Assembly: GCA_905221615.1 (NCBI GenBank)
Contig: CAJNDT010002868.1
Coordinates: 639,142-703,141 of the forward strand
From: Symbiodinium sp. CCMP2592
Taxonomy: Eukaryota; Sar; Dinophyceae; Suessiales; Symbiodiniaceae
DNA: 64,000 nucleotides
Direction of reading: 5' to 3'
Shown: positions 33,660-44,780 of the stretch, one piece after another
How positions within the stretch are numbered: the stretch's first letter is position 1
Layout of the letters: every line of letters begins with the position of its first letter
Program-made: the position numbers and the translations under genes
Notes under the pieces: generated by a model
The model's input: only the letters and a program-made list of their open reading frames with translations
What the model was told of the DNA's origin: nothing
Databases searched by the model: none

Positions 33660-35030
33660 GGGCTGAAGGGAATGTACAGTAATATGTATATAAGTATATA
33701 TGTATACAGTACAGATGCATATGTACATTGTCGCTTCTACTTCTTTTGACGCATACTATGCTAGAGAGTGTCAATCCTCAACACGTTCAAACCTCAAAAT
33801 CTTGGACCCTAAACCCCCCTACTCGGGGAGCTGAATCAGGAGAGAGGCCTGTCCGATGACCTGTGATCTCTGTGGCACACCGGAGATGACCGTATCAGCT
33901 TTGTCCTGCAACTTGGTGCAGCTTGGGGCTGTCTGGGGTTTTGCGTGCTTCTGCCATGTGGGGGCCTGACAGCTGCAAACGTGCGCTCGCCCACAGATGT
34001 CCCTAAACCTTGCATGCTGGACACCCCACTCAAGACTTAAGCCGTCTTTTGTCCTAGCATGCCTTACTTTTAGGAGCTTTGCTTGGAGTTCGAGTTCCGT
34101 TATAATGGATCAAATAAGAGTCGGATCTTGACAGACATCTCTTTAAACCAAGTAGCTTGTATTGGTCGTAACGCCAATACAAGACACCAGAAAGGAGCGC
34201 CTCTGTCAAGCATAAACAAATACCATAGATAAAATTGGACAAATGCATGCATGTATGTGTGTATGTATGTATGTATGTATGGGTGTGCATGAGCATCTTT
34301 TTCGTCACTACTCAAGACCCAAAACCCGTTCGTTTCACGGTTTCATGCTGGGATACATGGGCTGTGTGATACCCCAACAGTGTGACATTGTGCACGGTAT
34401 TGCACGGTCTTTTATGCTGGCATCATTATACCCCCAAACAGTTTTTTTGGTTTGTGGTTTGCGAAGCTGGTCAAACAGAGCGCGAGGGTTTAGCAGGGTT
34501 TTCACAGGGTGTCTCCGCGGATTCAGGGTTCTGGGTTTAAGCTTTGAGGGCTTCTAAGGGTGATCGCCACTGTTTCGGTTTTGCCAGACACACCTGCAAT
34601 ACAGGGGCTTTAGCAACTAGAAAACGGTTTTGCGGTAATGGGAGCTACTCGGGAACGCTTTGATTTTCCTGTTCGTTTAGGCATCTATTAGACCTCAAGC
34701 CCTAAACCACTATACGGCGGACGGGGGGGAGGGGAGAGGGGCAGGGTGGCCCGTGTTTGGGTTTGGGTAGCAGGAGCAGGTGGCGCCTGGGCTTTGGTGG
34801 CAGGGAATTTCGGGCTGTCGTCGTTTTGTTGTTCCCGTTGAAATCAGGACTTTCTCTCTACCTGCGTGGATCCCCGTCTGTTGTTTTGAACCCCCGTTTC
34901 AACAACTGCCCACATTCCACTTTTCCACCCCAGGTCTGGGAATCTGCGAAATGTATAAGGGCGTTCATGCATGTAGAAAGGGATTTAATGGTAATGCTAC
35001 ATGTTGTCATGGGATTCAGGGTTCTATGGG
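33660..35030. other. Spacer, AT-rich hairpin-prone stretch and GTAT repeat
   Basis: No gene is resolved. Around 33675-33730 there is a TATA-rich alternating stretch. A (GTAT)n microsatellite of about 50 bp lies at 34236-34290, giving a Met/Cys/Val or Tyr/Ile/His-rich frame that is not a gene. Confidence 0.5.
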
Positions 35031-35035
35031 GTTGA

Positions 35036-35215
35036 AAGGTTGTTTAACCGGGTTTTTAAAGGGCCTGTCTGGAATTTTCAACGGTTTCTATTGGATATCG
35101 AACGCTTCAAAGAGGATTCGGAGTGTGACGTTGAAAGGCTTCAGTGGGATTTTGAATGGCTTTAGTGCGATTTGGTAGTACGGCTTCAACGGGATTTTGA
35201 AGAGTGGAGGTTGGA
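35036..35215 (+). repeat. Degenerate repeat with GGGATTTTGAA core
   Basis: Units of roughly 30 bp containing GGCTTCA(A/G)(T/C)GGGATTTTGAA and variants (GGCTTTAGTGCGATTTGG, GGAATTTTCAACGG) follow one another. Compare the array at 35.4-35.5 kb, which carries similar words in the opposite sense. Confidence 0.5.
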
Positions 35216-35399
35216 AGGGTGTTGAGTGAGTGAGTGTGTGCGTGTGTGATGGTTTTAAAGGGGTTTTGTGGTATTTGGAAGGGGATTTAGAAAGATCTCA
35301 ATGCTTTTGAAAGCGTGGGTTTTAGGCGCCGCAGAAGAGAGCTGAAGCCCAGACTTAGGCCCAAAAATCTCAAAACCAGAAGACCGCAAGTTCTTTAGC

Positions 35400-35545
35400 C
35401 TAGACAGGAAATCCTTTGAAAACCGCTGGAAATCCTGTGAGCTTATTTGGAAAATGAAATCCTCTGAACATCCATGGAAACCCTTTGAGAATCCTTGTAA
35501 ACCTTGTGAGAAAATCAGCGGAAATCTTTTGAAAATGCTTGAAGT
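35400..35545 (-). repeat. Degenerate repeat with GGAAATCCTTTGAAAA core
   Basis: At least five units of about 25-30 bp with the pattern GGAAA(T/C)CCTTTGA(A/G)AA. The reverse complement (TTTTCAAAGGATTTCC) resembles the units at 35.0-35.2 kb, so the two arrays may be an inverted pair. Confidence 0.5.
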
Positions 35546-35575
35546 CCTTCAAACCCAGTAGACTGTATCCACTGT

Positions 35576-35882
35576 GTTGGGTGGGTGGGTGGGTGGGTGG
35601 GTGGGTGGGTGGGTGCGTGGGTGGGTGGGTGGGTGGGTGGGTGGGTGTGGCGGGGGGGGGGCCGGCGAGGGGGGCCAGGGGGCTCCTGTTGTTGTTGTTG
35701 TTGTTGCGACCTCATGTAACAGAGAAAGCAGATCTTTGGTGTTGACGGGGCTGCCGTTGTTGTTTGTACGGTGTTGCTTGTGTAGTTGTAGTTGTTGTTG
35801 TAGTTGTTGTTGTTGCTGCTGTTGCTGTTGTTGTTGCTGTCGCTGCTTGCTGTTGTTGCTGTGACTGTCGTTGTGGTTGTTT

Positions 35883-35929
<47 letters not shown>

Positions 35930-35937
35930 GCTGCTGC

Positions 35938-36018
<81 letters not shown>
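35576..36018. repeat. (GGGT)n, (TTG)n and (CTG)n compound microsatellites
   Basis: GGGT tetramers (35576-35650) are followed by a G-rich patch, then TTG (35688-35708), mixed TTG/TAG (35765-35880), perfect TTG (to about 35930) and perfect CTG (about 35935-36018). The order TTG then CTG repeats the arrangement at 4.9-6.2 kb on a smaller scale. Confidence 0.95.
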
Positions 36019-38667
36019 CTGCTATTAGTATTAGTATTTAATTGTATGAGTAGTACTGTTGTTGTTGCGGCTAATGATGATGCTGCTGCTGTTGCTTTTG
36101 CATCTGCAAGGCTTCTGCCCGGGTTCGGGCCTCCTGAAGAGAGCTCCGAAAACTGCAGCCATACGCCGTCTCACGCATCAGCTGACAGCCGGTTGCCGTG
36201 CACAGGTTTCTCTGCTATCTATGTCCTCAAGATGTATTCTTCTTTTCCACCGCGGATATCTGCGGACAACAGTAGTCGGTGGCAGAAGCTAAGAGAGCCT
36301 GGGGAGTGGGTCGTGTGTGCCATCATCCGGTGTTCAAGGAGCAACCGCAACGAGGGCTTCACCCTCCAAATCCTCGTGATTATTGAACGGCAAAATCTTG
36401 TCAAGATGCCACTGCCCTATGGACCCTGCACCCTAAACTCTGAAAGCTTTAGGTCTTTCCGAGAATTGAGGTTTGGAAACTCGCAGAGCCAAACATGTCC
36501 GAGCCTAGCAGAGGTAAAGACATGTGGCCCACGTCTTTGATACGTCCGTCAGGGTGGAGCAAGGCCAGTTGTTCGGGATTTAGGAGACAGGGTGTCTGGG
36601 CTAACATGCAGTACTGCGGAATGATTCCCTGGGTGAGAGAGACGCAAGAGCGCAGTTGGAATGTTGTGCAGGTGGCTTATCACGCTGTTCAGGCGGTAAG
36701 ATTTACTGGACAGAGATTCAGGGCTTCATTTGGTTCGTTTATTCACGTTGAATTTCCGCGGTCAGATTGATGGAGCATGTTCGGAGTGGTGGCTTCAGTG
36801 TTTTGGGGTACGTCCAGGCAGGTTCTTTGGTACCCAGCATTTTGAGATTCTGATTTCAGTTCCGATGTAAATTATTGGGTCAGAAAGTTTGTCAGGTTTC
36901 AGACTTCGTACTTTGTCCAGTTGGAAGTTGTCGCTGAAGGCTTCGCTTTACCATTGCAACAGAATCACTGTGGCCCAGTGAAGACAGGCTTGAAGGTGTG
37001 GCATCAGTTCCTGAAGTGGACGAATCCCGGATTTCCAACAACCCCGCTCCAAGCGGGTCCTGCCAACCCTGCCACATTCTTGAAGCCCGAGTTTGAGTTG
37101 AGATTTGAAGCATGTTAGGGTTTAATGTTTGGGGTTTCACGACGGGCGTGGCCAGGATGCTACTTGCCGAGAGCTTGCTTCCCTGGGTGCGGCTTGCCTG
37201 CCGGAAGACGGGGTGGAGTTGGTCGTTCTGACTCTTTGGCTTTGTTACGGTTCACGCAAACCCTGGTCCTGGTCTCATAGCTCCGGAAACATATCGAAGG
37301 AGGTGCTTCCTGTTCCGCCGGATTTGTGAATATGTAGAGGGCTTTAGTTGCAGAGGTTTCTGGGTTGAGGTTTCTGGGTTTGACATGTATTGGCAATGCC
37401 ATGCCCTGGAACAGACCCAGAAGCCTGAAAAGCAAGCGAACCTAAGCCTCAATTCCTGGCCTTGAACTCGAGACCAACAAGTTGCCAGAGATGCGAGCTT
37501 CAGAAATCACGGACCCTGGTATAGGGTCCCTAACTTGTCACTTCCTCCTGCTTAAGGTCCTCTGTTATAGTTATTTATTTATTTATATGGTACCCATAAT
37601 CTCAAGGATCCCCATGCACCGTTGCTTACAAGGAAGAACGTGATTGCTAAGTTTGTTTGTGTTGCTGGCCGGTCGTCTGGTCTCCATGATGTTTGGTTGA
37701 ACGGTGTGCTGTCTTCCGACAACTAGGGTCTGGACCCTGCATTCCAAGATCTTGTGCTTGACCTGCAGCGGTTGTTTGGGCATGCAGGGTTCAAATCATA
37801 GTGAACTCCTTCCAGGCTTCCTAAACTGATGCCTTGCCGTCCTTGCCCATACGCCCTAGGCCCCAAACCCTCCCTATCCAGGCTTGCCATTCCAATCATT
37901 CCAGGCCGGGGAGGGGGAAGGAGGAGATTGAAGTGGATTTTCGCAGCTGCAACCCCAAGCCCCGGCCGTAGATCCGCAAAAATAAACGTAAACTGCGAAT
38001 GTCGAAGCCTTAAGTCGAGACTGGGACTTTAGCGGATGGAAGGGCGCTCTCCCAAAACAGGGCTTGACAAGGAGGCATGTGGCCTCTGTCCTTCCAGAAT
38101 GCGCGTGCTCAAGCGGTGTTGGCCAAGTGGCCAAGTGCACAGCATGCCACCTCGATAGATGGTTTATCAAAGCGGAAGTTCAAGCAAGTCGCTGCTGGGC
38201 ACACCAGCCGAAGCCGCGACCACCTCTTGAGTTGGAATTGAAAAGCTGAACAGCGCTTTTGACCTTTCCCAGGGCTGCGGCGTTGGGGCTTGGTACTCGT
38301 AGCTGCACGGTTAAAGCTTAGGGCCTTAAACCTGATTGTCTTCAGAAATCGCCCAGGGCTTCAAGTGTAGCGTCTGGGCAGTCGCCCCTGAACCCCAAAG
38401 CCTAAGCCCCGCCAAAGCCCTAAGTTGCCAAGCCAGGTTAGTGGCCTCCGTGCGGTCGCGTTGCCCCGAATCCTGATGCTCGGCGGAGATACGACCTTGG
38501 TTCTTAGATTCTTAGATTCTTCGTGCTATTGAATATGGGAGCTTCATAGAGCAAGGGGTCTGAAGGCATGCAGAAATTACGTGGTGCAGTAGGCTCCTCA
38601 TTACAGGGACACCTAAATAGGCATTTTGCTTTCAAAGTCGGTTCGCTAACTGTGCATCAGCCGATCG

Positions 38668-38699
38668 GGTTTAGGGCTAGGGTTTAGGGTTTATGGGGC
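38668..38699 (+). repeat. Short telomere-like TTTAGGG patch
   Basis: Three near-perfect TTTAGGG words occur within about 30 bp (GGGTTTAGGGCTAGGG, then TTTAGGGTTTATGGG). TTTAGGG is the plant-type telomere repeat also reported for dinoflagellates. It is too short to be a telomere and looks like an interstitial remnant or a chance concentration of the spacer words. Confidence 0.5.
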
Positions 38700-38751
38700 G
38701 ACCGGCTGGTTGGCTGATCGGCGTAGCACGGTTTGGGCCCCCAAAGCCACA

Positions 38752-38780
38752 GACACACACACACACACACACACACACAC
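38752..38780. repeat. (AC)n microsatellite
   Basis: About 14 perfect AC dinucleotides. Confidence 0.95.
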
Positions 38781-40137
38781 TCCCTGTCAATACGGACCCC
38801 ATCGCTTTCTGAAACGTCACATCCCACAGTATACAGGACTACACTTGCGCGTGCGAAAAAAATCGAGCGTTTGTGTCTCATTGTCCACTAATTGCCATTG
38901 TGACCCAGCCTTTGCTGATTTGCGGATGATGTGAGACCATAGGGCATAGGCTCCAGCACCAGCGTCGCGTCAAACACTAGCAAAGCCTTGATTGGACAGA
39001 GGGCTTAGGGCCTGGTTTCGGGATTTCGGGCTGGGAGAAGCGTCACAAGAAACCAATCATCCCGTGTCGATACTGACAATGCTAAATCCAAAAAAGCTGC
39101 CACAGCCTCCACATGACAAGACCATATGAGTTCAAGGATCCTCCGGCTTTCAGGCGCCTACAGGTAGTCTTCAGGTGATAAGCCAGAAACAACACTGACG
39201 GTTGGTGCCTTGTGAGTGTTTATGCACTTTTCCCTGCGTCTGCGGTGCCCCGGCATACCTGCTGCGGTCCTGTGCATGTGCGGCCAAACCTCCTCCAGCT
39301 CGCCCGTTTTGGGCGTCCCGAGAGTTGAGCGAGGACCTGACGGGGCCTCGTTTTCTCTTCGCAACAGTCGCCGATTGGTCTTCGTGCTCACTCCTTGTTT
39401 GTTCCGCCCATTCATTAAATTAAGTGCATGCCAATCGCACTGCGACCTTGGGGCGTCTGTGCCCCGAGAGTGTCAGACATGTAACATGCACGTGGGTCTG
39501 TATGCGTGTATGCATGCATGCGCACATGACATGTTCGTGTAGAATATTGAGCATGGTACCCATGCCTACAACTGCGTATTAATCTGCATGGCGTCAACCC
39601 CATGACCCACGAATGCGAAAGCCGAACCCATCTCCTTAGAAAGCAGGAGCGAGCGCACGAAGCTAAAAGATCACTCTCACACGGTGAACCTTCTACATCC
39701 CCCCAGAATCCCCAGCCTCAAACGTGAAACCGTGAAGCTGCTAAAGGTGGAAGCTGTCCATCTTTGCCAAAAGCCACTGGGTCGAAGCAGCGCCCAACCA
39801 AAACCAAATAGCTGGAGAACCCCAACCACTCTGCTGAAGGCTTTTCGGTCGAGATCCTCAGAAGCTTTCGCGTTTAACGGGTTGCCATTTTGCAGGTTTC
39901 AGGGTGTGAGGCTTCGGACCCGGATTGAGATGTTGCTTGAAAGCCTTCGCCTGAAGCCACGAAGCTTTGAGACTGATCTGTAACCCCGCTCTACATCTGC
40001 TGCCTAGTGAAGACTCGGGGTGTTGAAGCAGACATTGGCCGAGAGCTTGTTGAGCACAGCATGTTCACAAAAAGGATGCCGTGAGCGCGGTTTGAGGCTT
40101 GAGTCAGGGAGAGTCCAACCCACGACCTACATCACAG

Positions 40138-40243
40138 GCCTGCGCGGATGACGGCAGCTTCAAGGACCATTCGTCCACGAAGAACAAAGTCTCGGATGAG
40201 GTCAAACAGACGATACGGTGGCAAAAAAAGTTCAGAGCCAAGG
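40138..40243 (+). CDS. Isolated candidate exon, CADDGSFKD motif
   Basis: 106 bp between an acceptor ATCACAG followed by G and the donor GTAAGC. It starts in phase 0 and ends one base into a codon. It reads ACADDGSFKDHSSTKNKVSD, then EVKQTIRWQKKFRAK. Codon choice is coding-like. The CxDDxxFxD opening recalls short Cys/Asp modules frequent in dinoflagellate extracellular proteins, but too little is present to assign a family. It could be a far downstream exon of the protease gene or part of another gene. Confidence 0.45.
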
Positions 40244-40647
40244 GTAAGCATCTGTACTGTGAACACAACACAGCTGGCTTCAAGGGGCTACTGCCGGGGC
40301 TTCTTGCAGCGGGTTCGACCGTTCGCCCCGCGAAGTTTCGATACTGCTTCGGGATCTACACCCTATTGTGGCACTGGCCTCTTTCTGCATGGTCTTTTAT
40401 GCAGGGTGGCATGAGGAGAGAATTGGAATAGTCAGTGCATGGAGTTCCAGAGATTGGAGCATATATTAAAAAGCCCGAATTACAGCAGGATTCAGAATTC
40501 CAAGCCCGAAACCCCAAAGGACTTGACCCTAAATTCCAAACCTAAAACTTGATGGGTTTGGAGTTTGGGGTTTGTGGCTTGGTGATACTGAAATGGAAGC
40601 TTAAAGCACGGACGTCTCTCCCAAGCAAACCCAGAGATCTGGAACCC

Positions 40648-40697
40648 AACACCCCCAAAACCCACCCCAAGGCTTAGGGTGGTTTTTTGGGGGTGTT
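40648..40697. repeat. Inverted repeat, about 20-bp imperfect stem
   Basis: AACACCCCCAAAACCCACCCC is mirrored, about 8 bp later, by GGGTGGTTTTTTGGGGGTGTT. The arms pair with one or two small bulges. It is built from the same C-rich/G-rich words as the surrounding spacer; no gene end lies beside it. Confidence 0.65.
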
Positions 40698-43600
40698 TTG
40701 AACCCCAAAGATCCGAAGCTGAAAGCTGAAAGCCACAAGCAGGGACCCATCTCGAGCTAAAGACAGTAACGAAGCATCGATGCCACGCGTGTACTTGACA
40801 GCTTTGGTTTAGAAGTTTAGAGTAGAGGTGGGATGTACGAGGGTCAATGTAGCAAGCTGGACCATGGCAAGCAGATACTGACTGCCAGGGTCTGGGCCTT
40901 CAATACCACTTACCACCACTAAGAACTCAGTGGACTCTGATTACGATAGGACCTGATCTAGTCTGCCCCACTGCCCAAACAAATCGGCGACGCTGATTCT
41001 GTCCGCTGAAAAGCATTGAAGGACGCAGCGGGAAATGGATGTTTGGCCTATATCGGCTACGAATGCAGCTGGGCGAAAAAGCTGGAGCTGAATCGAAATG
41101 CCATTTTCGCTGCTGTAGACCCAGTTCTCCAGAAAGTGTAGGACTTGGGGCTGCTTGCATTGGCCTTTGGCCTCAGTCTGATTTGTTTTCAATCCGAAGC
41201 TCCCTCTCCGGGAGCTTGTGTACACAAGGATCCTATTATTCACGACAAATCGTGGGTCCCCTGGTTTGCTCGAAAACTTCACCGAACCTGCGCCAATCTT
41301 CACAAGCCACCCCTTTTAGGATTTTAGGATGCGGGCAGGTGGGCTCTTGCAAATGTGAACGGGTTGTGTATGGCTGTGCAGTCTCATGCCCAAGTTCCTG
41401 ACCCCGATTCCACAGCCCCAAATCCGCACCTTCGCAATCCCAAGTTGCAAAGCTCCAAGACGTAACCTCAAGCCCCTGAATCTGCAAACTGCTGACCTTA
41501 CACTTCTGTGAAGTGTAGAGGTCTGAGATACTTTAAACCTGAACACCTTCAGGTCCGGGGGCAGTTCTGGAAGCCTGTCCAAGATCTTGCGGCTCCTGCT
41601 GAGCAATCCACGAGAACGATGAGAGGTTGTCACGAGATGAAGTTCCCGTTAACGTAACTACCAATGAAGGTGGCTCACTGGCTCACCTGCGCAAAGATCG
41701 CGAATGACCATGGACTCAGACTTAGAACAACCCTCAAGCGAGAGTTTCCACAATCCGGGGTCCTTCGAATCAGTATCAGTATCCGAATCTGGCTTTCAGG
41801 GCTCTGCATAAAGAGTCCGCAAAACCATTGCATCATTCGAACAATTCGAAGGGGCCTTGGGTTTGAGGAGTTTTAAAAGCCAGTGCTCTGGCTCCAAGGC
41901 TGCTTTCGGCCTGTGTAGTCTAAGAAGCTTCCCTCAACGTTTCTGTCGTTCCGTTTCGTTTGCATTTCGTGAGTGCGAGGATATAACTGTTTGTCATTCG
42001 GTTTGGGTTCCTGTGCTGGCGTTTAGACTTCGACATCAGCCCGCACTGCATCAAGGAGAACAAGGCCTGTGCTTGCACGGAACACGATGCTCCTGCGCCC
42101 ACGGCCGGAGGTCCTCGAAGCCGAAACGTTCAGCTGTACATCCTGAAACTTGGTCAGGTGTCGAAGGACTAAGCACATCAACAGCCACAGTTCGAACTCA
42201 GCAATTGAGATCTTTGGCTTGTCACTCGGTCCCCGAGAGTGTCAGCTAAACTGATTGACCGCCTTCGAATCTGAGTGCCGGGCTGAGTTGCAGGCTCAGC
42301 TTTACTTTCACCATTCATCCTGCATGAACAGCCCCAAGACTTCCAGCTTGTTCTAAACCCGAATGCAAAAGCTTGGGCTAAGAGGTTTTTGGCCTTAGGG
42401 CCGTTAGGGTTTGAGGTGTAGGGAGTGTAGGGTTTCGGGTCGGGCCGGAGCCCAGCTCTAGTCGCCTGGACGGGGGATCTCGTGGGGTCCGCCCACGCGC
42501 CATGGAGCACAGCCAGAGTGCACCGACGTTGCCCCGGCTCTCGAACTCGCAGGCCCGGCTTCCGGTTCGGGGCGTAGTGCAGTGCGGTGCTTTGCGCTAC
42601 ATCCGATGGATGATCGTTTCGAGTGCATCTGTAGACTGGGGACATGTAGGCCTTCGAACGACAGCACATGCCTAGCCAAATCTGGGCAAGCAAAGCCGCA
42701 ATTCAGAACAACGGGCTGGCTGCCAGCCTTCGGCCTGCCTACGCGAGGCACCGAAAACCATGCAAGCTTCCCGCTACCTGGACCCTGAACTGAAGCTGGT
42801 ATTTGCTGATATGAAAATTGTGATATTAAGTGTGGCTTGCAAGATGCAGCCACTCTGCACCGCTTATACAGCTTTGGCATCTCACAGCCTGAACCCCGAC
42901 ACTTGAGACACTGAAACCGGAGTCCTGCAATAGCCCCTAGATTTAGTCTGATTGCGGGCATCATGCTACCCGTAGGCGCCCGCAGTAAGTGTGACAAGTG
43001 AAATGGACCAAGACACATCTGCAAACTTGTGGATGCCCCCGAAACCCGTATATACTTTGCCCAAAAGAGCATATGAACATAAACTGTTGAAGCCTACCTA
43101 CCACCTCGAGCCCTAAATGAAGATCCTGAGCAGGTGCCTCCAGCAGTGCTCGCTGCACGTGCAAGGGGGGCGCGTGGGGAAGCAGCCAGGAGACAGCAGT
43201 TCCTCTCCGGGCTCTTTGGCCACAGGGCAGGGGTTCACCAACAGTATATTCAAAAGAGACGGGTTCTAGACTGTATATCATCACAATGGTTGATTGCTTC
43301 TTGCCGCGCTCATCAAAGTTGGACTTCCTGTTGCAGCTGTCGCCCTCTTTAGCACGATCTCCCCAGAGGGAATGATCAGGATCCCTGCAAGCGGATCTAG
43401 GGCGATTGCATGCGCTTGTGCTCTGCTGTTTCATGCAGGGCTCCGCACAGGTCCATGTCGAGCTAAATTTGCTTTGCAGTCCGGCTTGGCTCCTTTGTTT
43501 GCCATTGGGTTCCTTTTTCGATCGTTCTGTTCCGGATTCTGCCCTTCAACAGGGCAAAATTTTGGACGGTTGAGAAAGCAAGGGTGCCACCCACGGAGCC

Positions 43601-44443
43601 CTTAACTTCAAGAAGACCCGTGCTAGGTCAGCTTGGCCCAACCTCTATCTGAGGCTCATTAACGAGGATTTGCAGAAGCTCGCTCACTGGCACGGCATGC
43701 GACCCGCCCACGAGCAGAAGCGATTCCTCCGACCCTTGGGCTACGCTAAGCAAGTCCAAGCCTGCAGAACTCGAAGCTGTACTAGAGAATTCTGGTCTTT
43801 CAAAGTCTTTCTGGCATCTGTCTATCGAAGGCTTCACCTTCGGTCCTGCGCTTGGGTTGGAGTACACCTTGTGGATCAAAAGTTTTGAAAACGCATATCG
43901 TGTGGATGTGAGTTTGCGCCCAACATAGAGGATGTGGACTTGAGTGGACGTGGTGTAATCAGGAATCCAGTTGGCAAGTGAGGATTTTCAAAAACTCTCT
44001 GGGGAAGACGGATCTTAAGTAACGATACTCTCGGCTCCAAACCGCACACCGTGATTCCCAAGCTTGCGAAACTCGGCTTGCGGAATACTTGGCGAGTCTC
44101 TACATGAATCCCAATAGACCTGTTTATACACTCCAAAGGTAACCCTCTACAGGCGTGAGAAAAACAACCCTGCATCCCCAAGTGTTGATATCTTGTCCTT
44201 GGAGTCCTTGGAAGTGCTGCGTGTTTGGAAGACACAGCTTTGAACCACCCCCGGCATGCATCGTCCCCACTTCTAGAGAAAGGCTGTGGAGTAATGCTGG
44301 TGATGCATGTCCCAGTCAACGAAGGTGGTGCACGAATTGCTGCATTCATCGTCTGACTTTTCTTGTCCGGTATGGAACCTCACTCCTGCAGCACCCACGT
44401 TGTTGTGTTGTGTTGTATTCATGCATGTCTTGCGCGCACTTAG
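40698..44443. other. Spacer with no resolved gene
   Basis: Several open frames of 100-204 codons occur here (for example 42458-43072 on the - strand). They overlap each other, lack recognisable domains or splice context, and are about as long as chance predicts over 64 kb. Confidence 0.45.
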
Positions 44444-44480
44444 CGCATCTCGTGCGATTGTAATACTTCTGCGAATCAAG
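44444..44480 (+). CDS. Isolated candidate micro-exon
   Basis: 37 bp between GCACTTAG and the donor GTAAGT. It reads RISCDCNTSANQ plus one base. The donor is a perfect consensus and the CDC motif is protein-like, but the acceptor is not followed by G and no partner exon was found. Confidence 0.25.
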
Positions 44481-44529
44481 GTAAGTCGATTTAATTTTTG
44501 TGACTTGTCGTGCATGTGTACATAGTTAC

Positions 44530-44652
44530 GATCCTCCCCTCCTTCTCCTGCTCCTTCTCCTACGCCTACTATGCCTACGACGACGACGACGACTACTACT
44601 ACTACCACTACTACAAAAACTACTACCACTACCACTACCACTACCACGTTCG

Positions 44653-44684
<32 letters not shown>

Positions 44685-44780
44685 GACTGCTTCTCCTCCT
44701 TCCCCTCCAACTATACTACTACTTATGCTACAGCTACTAAACTACTAATAGTACCACCTCCACTACCACGACTACGACTG
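44530..44780. repeat. (CTA/ACT)n triplet repeat
   Basis: About 250 bp of CTA/ACC/CGA triplets, perfect in the middle (44650-44680). Confidence 0.9.

Larger units (their letters stand above)
36019..40137. other. Spacer with no resolved gene
   Basis: The frame that runs out of the CTG repeat to 36540 ends in a stretch that looks more protein-like (around 36230-36430) but has no clear splice borders or family. A donor-like GTAAG at about 36700 and several short open frames are unsupported. Confidence 0.4.

Noticed and set aside
40648..40697. Inverted repeat considered as a terminator or transposon end
   Set aside because: No coding end lies beside it, there is no matching second terminus and no target duplication; it is made of common spacer words.
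42458..43072. 204-codon - strand frame overlapping two other - frames
   Set aside because: Several mutually exclusive frames are open here; none has splice borders or a family.
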